From NCBI GenBank assembly GCA_017541995.1, contig JAFXYD010000035.1, positions 1 to 64,000 of the forward strand: a DNA stretch of 64,000 nt, in the 5' to 3' direction. Numbering within the stretch: the stretch's first letter is position 1; every line of letters starts with the position of its first letter. The notes below the pieces were generated by a model. That model had not been told where the DNA came from, made no database searches, and worked only from the letters and a program-made list of their open reading frames with translations. Source of the DNA: Oscillospiraceae bacterium. Lineage in GTDB: Bacteria; Bacillota; Clostridia; Oscillospirales; Oscillospiraceae. Below, in pieces: positions 47,505 to 56,041 of the stretch. Position numbers and translations under genes: made by a program.

Positions 47505-48420
47505 CGTAGATTTGTATCGGAGCATTGGAGCGGTGGACGATGCCCTCCTGGAGCGAAGCGATCATCCCTCGAAGCACCGTAGCTTCAAGTGGGCCATTGC
47601 AGCGGCAGCCTGCCTTTGTGTGATCGTTGGTACCATTTTTGCAGTGGGTCTTCCCAGACGAAATGTTGGCGGCGATCCACCGCACATCCCGGGTGACGAT
47701 CCGCAACACACCCCGGGCGGAATGGTTGGGCAGACGGATGAACCGGCTCCGCCGACCCCGGTGCCGCCGGACCATAACCATCTGCTTCGTATCGACGGCA
47801 AGGACTATATGGTAACGGAGGTGCGAAGCGATTTGCCGGAGGGCTGTTCGTTCTTCCGGGAGCTCTCCGAGGAGGAACAGTGCGGCACCGGCCTGGCCGG
47901 GTACAAGCTGTATCTGGACGCCGAGGCGGAGAATTTATGGCTGTACCAGCCGGCCGACACTGTTGTGGAGAAAGCCTATACCGGCGGCCTTCCGACACTC
48001 CCGGATGGCACCACGGATTATCCCGAATGGGTCTACACCCATTGGGAGCCCGCCCCGAAACCGATCGAACGTGAGCCGGAGAACGGACCTGAAACTGCAA
48101 TCCTGCCAGACACCAATCCTGATGACGGAATCGCTCCGACCGAGGAAAGCACCGCAGATCCAACAAATGAAACGCTTCCAATTCCAACAAAAGACACAAC
48201 TCCCGCTTTGCTTTCCGCACTGCCCAGAGAGGAACAGATTCGTTTTCTGAAAGAGAAAGGGATTGATGTTCCGGAGTACGCGGAGGATTATATCATTACG
48301 TTGATTTCCCGAGTCGAAGAGGACCCGTCACACCCGATTGCAATAAACAATCCGGTGGTTTTCAAGCTTGGTGAAAGAGTCCGGGATGCCGTAAACGAGT
48401 ATTACGGGAGAAACGGATAG
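47497..48420 (+). CDS. Single-pass membrane protein paired with ECF sigma factor
   Basis: A 307-residue protein: a cytoplasmic tail (residues 1-30, including VDLYRSIGAVDDALLERS), one membrane helix (about 31-53) and a large outer part rich in Pro, Thr, Glu and Asp. The outer part has a folded stretch around 93-170 (LLRIDGKDYMVTEV) and an extended PT-rich stretch around 185-235. The short N-terminal motif before the helix recurs in ECF-linked membrane proteins of Clostridia. It is likely an anti-sigma factor or sensor. No zinc anti-sigma motif (HxxxCxxC) is present. Confidence 0.6.
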   Translation: MNNVDLYRSIGAVDDALLERSDHPSKHRSFKWAIAAAACLCVIVGTIFAVGLPRRNVGGDPPHIPGDDPQHTPGGMVGQTDEPAPPTPVPPDHNHLLRIDGKDYMVTEVRSDLPEGCSFFRELSEEEQCGTGLAGYKLYLDAEAENLWLYQPADTVVEKAYTGGLPTLPDGTTDYPEWVYTHWEPAPKPIEREPENGPETAILPDTNPDDGIAPTEESTADPTNETLPIPTKDTTPALLSALPREEQIRFLKEKGIDVPEYAEDYIITLISRVEEDPSHPIAINNPVVFKLGERVRDAVNEYYGRNG

Positions 48421-48585
48421 TCAATAAAAGACCGCGGTATATTCGGACGATCAAAAAGCTTTCGCTGTTGGTTTGGAAAAACGCCCCGGTAATTGAATAC
48501 TATGATTATACTCTGTTTGCTCGAAAAATGGAATCGGAAAAACTTGGTTTCTTTGCGGAAGTATGGTATTATCACGGTATCAAAA

Positions 48586-49248
48586 TCAATTCCATTGGAT
48601 GACGCGAATTGACTGGAAGGAGGCGTCCTCTATGATCTCGGTGTAGAAGAAATCATACCAGGCCGGTTCCGTTTTGATCACTTGCAGGAAGCGGTCCAGC
48701 TGCTCGTTGTTCAGGATTTGCTTCTGCGCGTATTCCTTTTTGGGCAGGGTCGTTCCGTTTGTTGGATTGCGCGGGATCAGATGTTCATGAACCGCAGCCT
48801 CCAGCGCTTCGTGCAGGACCATGTGGGCGCCGCGAACGGTTTCGTTGGACAAGCCTTTGACCGACTGCATCTCGTTGTACACTCTCTGGATCATTTCCGT
48901 GTTCAGCTGCAGCAGCCGCTTTTCACCCAGGGACGGGATCAGATAGCAGCGATTCACAGAACGATAGCCCTTCACCGTGCCGGGCCGCAGGGTAGTCTCC
49001 GCATACTCCCGGAGCCATCGTTCCATCCAGGCTGCCAGGGTCAGATCTTTTTCCGGCGTCAGCTCGATGCCTTCGTAGTCCTCCCGCAGCTTTCGCAGCT
49101 TCGGCATCAGCTCCTTCTGTGTTTTGGCGAGCACCGATTTGTAGATGGGCCTGCCGTTTTCTTTTCTGCCGATGATGATGCGTCCCTCCCAGCGGCCATC
49201 CGCACGCTTGCTGACGCTTCCTTCTCCGCTGGCTCTTCGCTTTGCCAT
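48586..49248 (-). pseudogene. Truncated tyrosine recombinase (Tn916-type integrase)
   Basis: 221 codons from ATG 49248. It keeps the AP2-like arm-binding domain (SGEGSVSKRADGRWEGRI) and the SAM-like core-binding domain (LTLAAWMERWLREYAETTL to about residue 165). The catalytic domain has only begun (ILNNEQLDRFLQV) when the frame changes to an unrelated tail after about residue 205. The Arg-His-Arg-Tyr residues are absent. Full-length relatives are about 390 residues. The remnant fits a decayed integrative element. Confidence 0.8.
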
Positions 49249-49563
49249 TTGGACACACCTTCCTTTTTGCTTTGGTAACATGACATTATACCATCGAACG
49301 CCGGAATATCCAGCGAAAGACCTTCAAGACACAGAAAGTTATCAATTGGCCTATTTAGTATTTCTCAGAAATATGGTGCGTGCTTTTTCGATCATTTCTG
49401 TTACTGATATTGACAATTATCCTCGGATCGAATACGGACACCCGTTTTGCTTTTAACGCTGTTATTGGGTCTTGCTTTGGGTTTTCGTTGCAAACACAGG
49501 CAGATCCCCTTGATCTCATTGCAGCCAATGAAAGGAGAATCATACCAGTTTTTCTGTGTAAAG
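49249..49563. other. Intergenic AT-rich stretch, no gene recognised
   Basis: Bases between the integrase remnant and the luxE promoter. It is lower in GC than the flanks and has no ribosome site leading into a plausible gene on either strand. Confidence 0.5.
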
Positions 49564-49592
49564 TTGCGATTTCTATTGTTCTATGATATAAT
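49564..49592 (+). promoter_or_regulatory. Promoter of luxE-luxC
   Basis: TTGCGA (49564-49569), 17 bases, TATAAT (49587-49592) with an extended TG. It lies 32 bases before the luxE start. Confidence 0.75.
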
Positions 49593-49624
49593 AATAGAAT
49601 CAGAAGCAGGAAGGACGTGAGCAG

Positions 49625-50746
49625 ATGAGCTTCCGATCAAAACTGTTCAGGTATTCCAACCCCTATGATCTTTCGGGGACAGAGGAGCTGTTTGCATCCG
49701 CTGTCCGCGAAAACTGCAGCTACGTCTATAATCACTGCCCGGAATACAAAACAATTCTGGACGCTGAGGGCTTTTTCCCGAATCGGATACGGTCTGCAGA
49801 GAATCTGGCAGAGCTCCCTGTTATCCCGACTGCGCTGTTCAAACGCAGGCGGCTTTTGTCCATGCCGCGGAGCAGGCTCCCGGTGGTGGTAACCTCCTCC
49901 GGAACCAGCGGACACGCCAGCCAGATCGGCTTTTCCTTCGGAGATTTGTGGGCAGGGCTGAACATGGTCCTGCGTGTGTGCAGAAAACGCCGCCTGCTCT
50001 CTCTGCGGCCCTGTCACTATGTGGTGTTCGGCTATCAGCCAAACCGGAAAAATCGGACCGGCGCCTCCAAAACTGCCTTCGGCGTGACCCTGTTCACCCC
50101 TGCGCTCAGCCGCACCTATGCCCTGCGCTGGAAGGATGGGAAATATGTGCTGGATCTCAAATCGGTGCAGGCTGCCATCGTGAAGCATGCCAAGTCCCGT
50201 TTTCCGCTGCGCTTCATGGGCTTTCCGGCCTACGCCTGGTTTTTGATGAAGCAGATGGACGAGCAAGGCCTCCGGGTCCGGCTGCCGAAGGGTTCAAAGC
50301 TGATGCTGGGCGGCGGATGGAAGCAGTTTTACACAGAAGAGGTGGACAAGCCGGTGTTCTATGCCTTGGCAAAGAAGGTCCTCGGCCTGGACGAAGGGGA
50401 TATCGTCGAATTCTACGGCGCAGTGGAGCATCCAATCCTCTATTGTGACTGCGAGCATCACCATTTTCACGTTCCCATCTACAGCCGGGTGCTGATCCGG
50501 GACGTGCAGACTCTGAAGCCGGTTCCCCATGGGACGCCGGGGCTGGTCAATCTGATCTCTCCCATGGTGCGCGGAACACCGCTCCTGTCCGTGATGCCGG
50601 ACGATCTGGGGGTGCTGCATGACAACTGCCCCTGTGGGTTGGATTCCCCATATCTGGAGATCCTCGGGCGTGTCGGCCTGCAGGACGTGAAGACCTGCGC
50701 CGCAGGAGCGGCGGAGCTGCTGGAGCAAATGGAGGTGTCGCTGTGA
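49625..50746 (+). CDS. luxE: LuxE-like acyl-protein synthetase
   Basis: A 373-residue ANL-type adenylating protein of the LuxE family (PF04443). Visible are VVVTSSGTSGHASQIGFS (phosphate loop near residue 95), MGFPAYAWFLMKQM, the YGAVEHPILYCDCEHHHFH block, and a C-terminal CPCGLDSPYLEILGRV. In bioluminescent bacteria LuxE activates fatty acid as acyl-AMP and hands it to LuxC. Here no luxA, luxB or luxD is present. It overlaps luxC by 4 bases (GTGA). It may serve fatty-aldehyde synthesis unrelated to light. Confidence 0.85.
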   Translation: MSFRSKLFRYSNPYDLSGTEELFASAVRENCSYVYNHCPEYKTILDAEGFFPNRIRSAENLAELPVIPTALFKRRRLLSMPRSRLPVVVTSSGTSGHASQIGFSFGDLWAGLNMVLRVCRKRRLLSLRPCHYVVFGYQPNRKNRTGASKTAFGVTLFTPALSRTYALRWKDGKYVLDLKSVQAAIVKHAKSRFPLRFMGFPAYAWFLMKQMDEQGLRVRLPKGSKLMLGGGWKQFYTEEVDKPVFYALAKKVLGLDEGDIVEFYGAVEHPILYCDCEHHHFHVPIYSRVLIRDVQTLKPVPHGTPGLVNLISPMVRGTPLLSVMPDDLGVLHDNCPCGLDSPYLEILGRVGLQDVKTCAAGAAELLEQMEVSL

Positions 50747-52056
50747 TTCTGGCAAACGGAACGCGCTATGACAGCGCCATGCAGGACAGGATTCTGGACA
50801 GCCTTTGCGCGCGGCTGAATCAGAGGCTGGCAAAGCCAGCGCCTGCAGCGGACACTGTCATCGCTGCCATTGACAGACTGGGCCGGCAGGTTGCGGCGGG
50901 GGCCTTTGATGAACAGATTGCTGCGCTGCAGATCGACAATGCGGAGCAATACAAGAACATGGCAATCCGCTTGCTCCGGCGGGATTATCTGGAATTCAAG
51001 GTCCGGACGGAGTTGGGTGCAGATTTTTCCGCAGACAGGGTGACGAACCCGCCCCAGGGGTTGGCGCCGCTTCGCGTGCTCACAAGGCCGCTGGGCGTTC
51101 TGCTGCACATTGCAGCCGGAAATGCAGACGGACTGCCTGCCTTTTCTGTTGCCGAAGGACTGGTGACCGGCAATATCAATCTGCTGAAGCTGCCTCAGGC
51201 AGACAACGGTCTGTCAGTTGCAATCATTGAGGCCCTGTTGAAGATCGAACCGAACTTGGCAGATTATATCTACGTGTTTGACACACCGTCCAGCGACTTG
51301 GCCGCCATTAAGCGCATGGCGGATCTCAGCGATGGGATCGTGGTCTGGGGTGGTGAGACTGCCGTTGCCGCGGTGCGGCGCTTTGCGCACCCCGGGACAA
51401 AGCTGATTGAGTGGGGCCACCGGCTCAGCTTTGCCTATCTTTCCGGCGACGCTTCCCGGCAGGCGCTGGCGGATTTAGCGGAGCATATAATCAGCACCAG
51501 ACAGCTGCTTTGCTCCTCGTGTCAGGTTATTTATCTGAATACAGCGGATATGGATCAAGTACGCAGCTTTTGTGATCGGTTCTACCCTGTTTTGGAGGCA
51601 GAGGCGCAGCGGCATCTGCCCAAAACCATGGGGGCGGCTGCGGCTTTGACTCTGCGCAGTCGGACGGACCGTCTGGAGGCCTTGCTGGATGGCCACGGAG
51701 ATAAGCCCTGGCACTCAGTGCTGTGCTCGCTGATCGCAAAGGAGGATTCTGCGCTGGAGCTCTCACCGATGCTGGGAAACGTGCTGGTGAAGCCGCTGCC
51801 GCGAGAGCGGATCCTGGAGGTACTGCGGGAGAAAAAGCAATACCTTCAAACCGTGGGGCTGTGTTGCCCACCGGAAGACCGGGAAGATCTTACACAGCTG
51901 CTCATTCGCGCCGGAGTTACCCGCATTACAACGCTGCGAAATATGTCAGTATCTCTCCCGGGAGAAGCCCACGACGGAGAATATCCCCTCAGACGCTACC
52001 TGCGCACCGTCAACGTCGAGTTAACAGCGCAGACGGACGATGGATTTCAGGAATGA
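50743..52056 (+). CDS. luxC: LuxC-like acyl-CoA/acyl-enzyme reductase
   Basis: A 437-residue aldehyde-dehydrogenase-fold reductase (PF05893). The start is GTG 50743, preceded by GGAGGTG inside luxE. The nucleotide and substrate regions include RPLGVLLHIAAGNADGLP and VVWGGETAVAAVRR. The likely nucleophile is Cys257 or Cys260 in LLCSSCQVIYL. It reduces a LuxE-delivered acyl group to aldehyde with NADPH. With LuxE it forms the fatty-acid reductase core, here inside a putative tRNA-borne element and 3.5 kb from the fatty-acid isomerase operon. Confidence 0.85.
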   Translation: MILANGTRYDSAMQDRILDSLCARLNQRLAKPAPAADTVIAAIDRLGRQVAAGAFDEQIAALQIDNAEQYKNMAIRLLRRDYLEFKVRTELGADFSADRVTNPPQGLAPLRVLTRPLGVLLHIAAGNADGLPAFSVAEGLVTGNINLLKLPQADNGLSVAIIEALLKIEPNLADYIYVFDTPSSDLAAIKRMADLSDGIVVWGGETAVAAVRRFAHPGTKLIEWGHRLSFAYLSGDASRQALADLAEHIISTRQLLCSSCQVIYLNTADMDQVRSFCDRFYPVLEAEAQRHLPKTMGAAAALTLRSRTDRLEALLDGHGDKPWHSVLCSLIAKEDSALELSPMLGNVLVKPLPRERILEVLREKKQYLQTVGLCCPPEDREDLTQLLIRAGVTRITTLRNMSVSLPGEAHDGEYPLRRYLRTVNVELTAQTDDGFQE

Positions 52057-52084
52057 ACAGCAATTCGACCAAATCCGTTATAAA

Positions 52085-52138
52085 CACTCGGACCAAAATC
52101 CTCAGATTCTTGCGCAGGAAGCACAAAAATCTGAGGAT
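52085..52138 (+). repeat. Right 54-bp direct repeat (attR-like)
   Basis: A copy of 46522-46575 with three differences. It contains only the last 11 tRNA bases and the terminator stem, without a tRNA body. The second stem arm then diverges, so termination is weakened. Confidence 0.8.
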
Positions 52139-52150
52139 ATCTTCTTTCTC

Positions 52151-52330
52151 TCAGTTGCCCAGCTTTTCCCGGTTGCAGCGGGCCATCGGATTTGTCCATT
52201 TCAGATCCGCGGCGGTATAGGGCTGCTCCGGGAGGATGGGAAATACGTCCGCAGAAATCGCTTCCGCCAGGGCCTTGGCATAGCGCTCCGTTGTGCCCTC
52301 CGCGCTGAAATACGTGACGATCGCTTTCAT
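52151..52330 (-). pseudogene. Truncated flavodoxin gene
   Basis: Fifty-nine codons from ATG 52330, with a strong AAGGAGG. The start MKAIVTYFSAEGTTERYAK has the FMN phosphate loop (T/S-x-E-G-T-T) of Flavodoxin_4-type proteins, and PEQPYTAADLKW follows as in those families. The frame stops after MARCNREKLGN, while full flavodoxins have about 150 residues. The break lies 13 bases from the right direct repeat, so element insertion or recombination probably cut the gene. Confidence 0.72.
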
Positions 52331-52514
52331 AGTGCCTCCTTGAATATTCTGTATAAGTAGTTAGACCGGATCTCTACGCACAACAAATACATTTTGCTTC
52401 GCTGCGTCTATTGTAGCATATTCTTTTCGGGAAATAAACTCTTTTTTCGTGCCCGTTTGCAGAAATCAAGAAACGAACGATTTGAAAAATTATAGGATTC
52501 CTGGAGGATTCCGC

Positions 52515-52543
52515 TTGATAAATATACAATTCTATGGTATAAG
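52515..52543 (+). promoter_or_regulatory. Promoter of the type VII secretion locus
   Basis: TTGATA (52515-52520), 17 bases, TATAAG (52538-52543) with an extended TG. It lies 100 bases before the first lectin-like gene. The rest of 52331-52642 is AT-rich without a gene. Confidence 0.75.
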
Positions 52544-52642
52544 AAATTATAGGGAAGATATTACCTGCAGATTGTTCAGGGAACAGGAAATGATCATACG
52601 CTGAAGGTCGTCATTTCTCACAGAGCGAATTCGGAGGATGCT

Positions 52643-54358
52643 ATGGATTACAATGAACATAACAACGAGCGCAGCAACGAGGCCGAAGCCCTGTTTGCCA
52701 CCAAACGGAAGCAGCAGCTGGCGGAGGAAGCCGAACGGAAGCGGCTGGAGGAGCTGGAGCGGCAAAAGCAGCAGATGGCCGAGGAGGTCAAGCGGCTGGA
52801 GGCCCTGCAGGCGGCCCAGCGGGAGCAGGAAGCCCGGTTGGCGCAGGAGGCCCAGACGCGCGGAGCGCCCGGAGCGGGTCCCGCAGGGGAGAAGAAGGGC
52901 TCGGATCCGAAAAAGAAGAAGCTCATCCTCATCGGCGCCCTTGCGGCGCTGGGCGTCGTCGCATTGGCCGTCGTCCTGATTCTGGTCCTCGGGTCCAAAT
53001 CGAACAATAAGCCGGGCGGCAGCCAGACTGTGGAGCCGAGCAGCAGCCAGCGCAGCGCGACGCCGGAGCGTTCCACCGAAAACGGGGGCGAGTACGACCC
53101 GGAGCTGCTGTATTTCGACGGTCATTCCTATCAGTGCTTTGACCTGGATCTGTCGTGGAATGACGCAAGACTGTACTGCATCGAGCAGGGCGGACACCTG
53201 GTGACGATCACCAGCCCCGAGGAGCAGGACTTCCTGGCGAACAATTTCTCCGGTCAAAAGCTGTGGATCGGCGCCGCTGAGACCCAGGCAGGCTGGTACT
53301 GGGTCACAGATGAGGCGTGGTCCTACGAAAACTGGCGCGAGGGCGAGCCCTCCGGCGGCGAGGAATGGTGCGGCACCCTCTGGACAAACATGGAGTGGAA
53401 CGACCTCCGAAACGAAGACCCGGGCGAGCGCGTTTCCGCCTTTATCTGCGAATACGACGATCTGGAGGACGTTTTCGGCCAGGATTGGATGAAGGAGGAT
53501 ATCACGCCATTCTGCGGCATGTGGAAGTATGACGAATTCGAATATCGGATCGGGATCAACGAGGACAGCACCTGGACAATGTACGACGCGGGAAACAACG
53601 AGACAGACGGCGGTATCTGCTACTGGGAGAACGGCTGGCTGGTGCTGGAGGAAACAAGCGGAGACTATTATTGCAGCCTGTATCTGGCTTCAGAGGATCA
53701 GCTCAACGACGATCAGGGCTACTCCCTGTCTCGCTATGAGGCGCTCGAGACCCCGTGGTTCGAGGACCACGACCTGTCTGTGAATTACCGCTATGGAGAC
53801 CCCGCCAAAAACCTGAGCAGCGGCTTCTTTGTCCGCGGCATGGAAACCAACAGCTATGCGCGCATCCCTGTCAAATGGACCGTCGAGCAGAAATCCCGGC
53901 AGTCCACCGGCGACGGAAACTGCATCATCACCCTGGTCGCCACCGGAAAAACAGAACCATACAGCCTTCCCTCCTTTGTCTATAACGAAGACTATCACTA
54001 TGGTTTTTCCTGGGCGTTCTGCGACTATTACGCCGGCCTCCTCCTGCCCGAGGCCGGGAATGACACGCTCTATTCCTACAGCTATGACGCAAACGGGGAA
54101 AGCGTCCATGTGGAATTCAGCTATACCTTGGACAATTCGAGGGCCAAGGACCTTTCCCACACCGGCGTGCTTACCGTGACCGTCCGGATGCCGGAGGATT
54201 ACGACGGTCTGGTGCTTACCTGTAATAACGAACCGGAAAGCTACGAGCTCACGCAGCAGCGGAGTCCGTTCTTCGAAAGCGACGCCGTCTGTCCCTTGGA
54301 CGAGCTGCCCGGCTGGGAGGAGATGCGCGACAGCCTCATCTGCAGGATCAACGAATAG
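52643..54358 (+). CDS. Coiled-coil/TM protein with C-type lectin-like domain (paralog 1)
   Basis: A 571-residue type II membrane protein. Residues 10-75 are a charged coiled coil rich in Glu, Lys, Arg and Gln. A KKKK stop-transfer precedes a membrane helix at 94-115, which predicts the N-terminus inside and the rest outside. Residues 157-272 form a C-type lectin-like domain with SWNDARLYCIEQGGHLV, LWIGA, MEWNDL and FICEYD, and four Cys for two disulfides. A GMW module (FCGMWKYDEFEYRIGI) is at about 290-365, followed by a C-terminal domain (about 372-571) shared with paralog 2. It probably binds a glycan or protein at the surface for the secretion system. Confidence 0.75.
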   Translation: MDYNEHNNERSNEAEALFATKRKQQLAEEAERKRLEELERQKQQMAEEVKRLEALQAAQREQEARLAQEAQTRGAPGAGPAGEKKGSDPKKKKLILIGALAALGVVALAVVLILVLGSKSNNKPGGSQTVEPSSSQRSATPERSTENGGEYDPELLYFDGHSYQCFDLDLSWNDARLYCIEQGGHLVTITSPEEQDFLANNFSGQKLWIGAAETQAGWYWVTDEAWSYENWREGEPSGGEEWCGTLWTNMEWNDLRNEDPGERVSAFICEYDDLEDVFGQDWMKEDITPFCGMWKYDEFEYRIGINEDSTWTMYDAGNNETDGGICYWENGWLVLEETSGDYYCSLYLASEDQLNDDQGYSLSRYEALETPWFEDHDLSVNYRYGDPAKNLSSGFFVRGMETNSYARIPVKWTVEQKSRQSTGDGNCIITLVATGKTEPYSLPSFVYNEDYHYGFSWAFCDYYAGLLLPEAGNDTLYSYSYDANGESVHVEFSYTLDNSRAKDLSHTGVLTVTVRMPEDYDGLVLTCNNEPESYELTQQRSPFFESDAVCPLDELPGWEEMRDSLICRINE

Positions 54359-54433
54359 CGCGGCCCGTCCCCGGGTGATTCTGCCGCGGCAGGCCGCGCG
54401 TTCCTGGCAAGACAGATAGAAAGGAAGAATGTT

Positions 54434-55966
54434 ATGGAACACAACGAGCACAACAGCGAGGCCGAAGCCCTGTTTGCCACCAAGCGGAAGCAGCAGCAGA
54501 CGGAGGAGGCCGAACGGAAGCGTCTGGAGGAGCTGGAGCGGCAGAAGCAGCAGATGGTCGAGGAGGTCAAGCGGCTGGAGGCCCTCCAGGCGGCCCGGCG
54601 GGAACAGGAAGCCCGGCTGGCGCAGCAGACAAACGAAGGACCGGGGACAGGGGCGGGTCCCTCAGGCGGGAAGAAGAGCCTGGACCCGAAGAAAAAGAAG
54701 CTCATCCTGATCGGCGCCCTTGCGGGACTGGCCCTCGTCGCATTGGCCGTCGTCCTCATTCTGGTCCTCGGCTCCAAATCCAAACCGACAGACGAGCCGA
54801 GCGGCAGCCGGGGCGTCGAGACAACGGAGGAAGCGGATCTCACGCTCTTCTACGGCATGTGGGAGTATGAAGGGCTCGGATTACGCGTTGGCATCAACGC
54901 GGACGGCACCTGGACGATGTATGACGGAGTTGGCGACGAGACGAGCTCCGGCGTCTATCGCTGGGAGGAAGGCCGGCTGGTGCTGGAGGACGAGGACGGA
55001 AACACGGCGGCAGCCCTAAACCTGGGCACGGACGACCGGCTCTACGATCAGGATGGCGACGCACTGTCTCCCTATGATGAGGGGTACACCGAAGAGCGGA
55101 GCGAGGACCTTTCGCCCTTCTACGGCACGTGGAAATATGACGAGTACGAAAACCGGTACGAGATCAAAGAGGACGGCACCTGGTCTATCTATGTGGAAGA
55201 GATGGGTATGGTACATGCCGGCTCCTACGACTGGGAGGACGGCCGGCTGGCACTGACCTTCGACGACGGATCATTTCTTACCTATCTGTCCCTGGACACA
55301 GACGACCGACTCTACGATGACGAAGGCAACTCCCTGTCTCGCTATGATGCGTCCTTTACCCGCTGGTTTGAGGACCATGGGATGCTTGTGAACTACCAAT
55401 ATGGAGACCCAGCTAAAACCGTAGCGAGCGGCTTCTCTCTCGAAGGCAAGGAAACCGGCACCTATGCGCGCATCCCCGCGGACTGGTACGTCGAGCGGAG
55501 CTCCCGGGAGTCCACCGGCGACGGATACTGCGTCGTCACCCTGGCTGCTGCCTTAACGACAGACGGAAACACCATGCCGGCCTTTACCTCAAAGGAAGGT
55601 TATTTGTGGGATGTATCCTGGGCGATCTGCGACTACTACACCGGCTTCTACCTGCCGAAATCTGTGCCGGATACCCTCTATTCCTACAGCTATGAAGCAA
55701 ATGGGGAAACCGTCCATGTGGAATTCAGTTTTACCACAGAATATACGCTTGCTGATGATAAGTCCTATGCTTATATGATCATCTTGGCCGTCCGGATGCC
55801 GGAGGATTACGACGGACTGGTGCTTAGCTGTTTTGACACTTCGAAATCCATCGAGATATTTAAGCAGCGCAGAAAACTCTTCAACGGCAGCGACGTTTTT
55901 CCGCTGGACGAGTTCCCCGACTGGCAGGACGTTGCCTCCGGCCTTATCTGCAAAATCAACGAGTGA
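54434..55966 (+). CDS. Coiled-coil/TM protein with two GMW modules (paralog 2)
   Basis: A 510-residue paralog. The coiled coil and membrane helix (90-112) are nearly identical to those of its neighbours, also at DNA level. It has no lectin domain. Instead two GMW modules follow, at about 139-210 (FYGMWEYEGLGLRVGI) and 229-300 (FYGTWKYDEYENRYEI), each with DGTW and WEDGRL-type strands. The C-terminal 200 residues match the last domain of paralog 1 (PEDYDGLVL, conserved). The 75-base gap before it resembles the gap before paralog 3, showing tandem duplication. Confidence 0.7.
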   Translation: MEHNEHNSEAEALFATKRKQQQTEEAERKRLEELERQKQQMVEEVKRLEALQAARREQEARLAQQTNEGPGTGAGPSGGKKSLDPKKKKLILIGALAGLALVALAVVLILVLGSKSKPTDEPSGSRGVETTEEADLTLFYGMWEYEGLGLRVGINADGTWTMYDGVGDETSSGVYRWEEGRLVLEDEDGNTAAALNLGTDDRLYDQDGDALSPYDEGYTEERSEDLSPFYGTWKYDEYENRYEIKEDGTWSIYVEEMGMVHAGSYDWEDGRLALTFDDGSFLTYLSLDTDDRLYDDEGNSLSRYDASFTRWFEDHGMLVNYQYGDPAKTVASGFSLEGKETGTYARIPADWYVERSSRESTGDGYCVVTLAAALTTDGNTMPAFTSKEGYLWDVSWAICDYYTGFYLPKSVPDTLYSYSYEANGETVHVEFSFTTEYTLADDKSYAYMIILAVRMPEDYDGLVLSCFDTSKSIEIFKQRRKLFNGSDVFPLDEFPDWQDVASGLICKINE

Positions 55967-56041
55967 CGCGTTCCGTCCCTGTGGGATTCTGCTGCGGCAG
56001 GCTGCGCGTTCCTGCCAAGAAACATAGAAAGGAAGAAGCCT

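Larger units (their letters stand above)
46522..52138. mobile_element. Putative decayed integrative element at tRNA-Pro (about 5.6 kb)
   Basis: The segment is bounded by 54-bp direct repeats of the tRNA-Pro 3' end. It contains an ECF sigma operon, a truncated tyrosine integrase gene and luxE-luxC. Base composition of 46.6-49.6 kb is visibly lower in GC than the flanks. The integrase is internal and broken, so the element is probably no longer mobile, or is a composite. That it moved as one unit is inference. Confidence 0.55.

Noticed and set aside
49625..52056. Bioluminescence operon
   Set aside because: luxA, luxB, luxD and luxG are absent, so light production is not supported.
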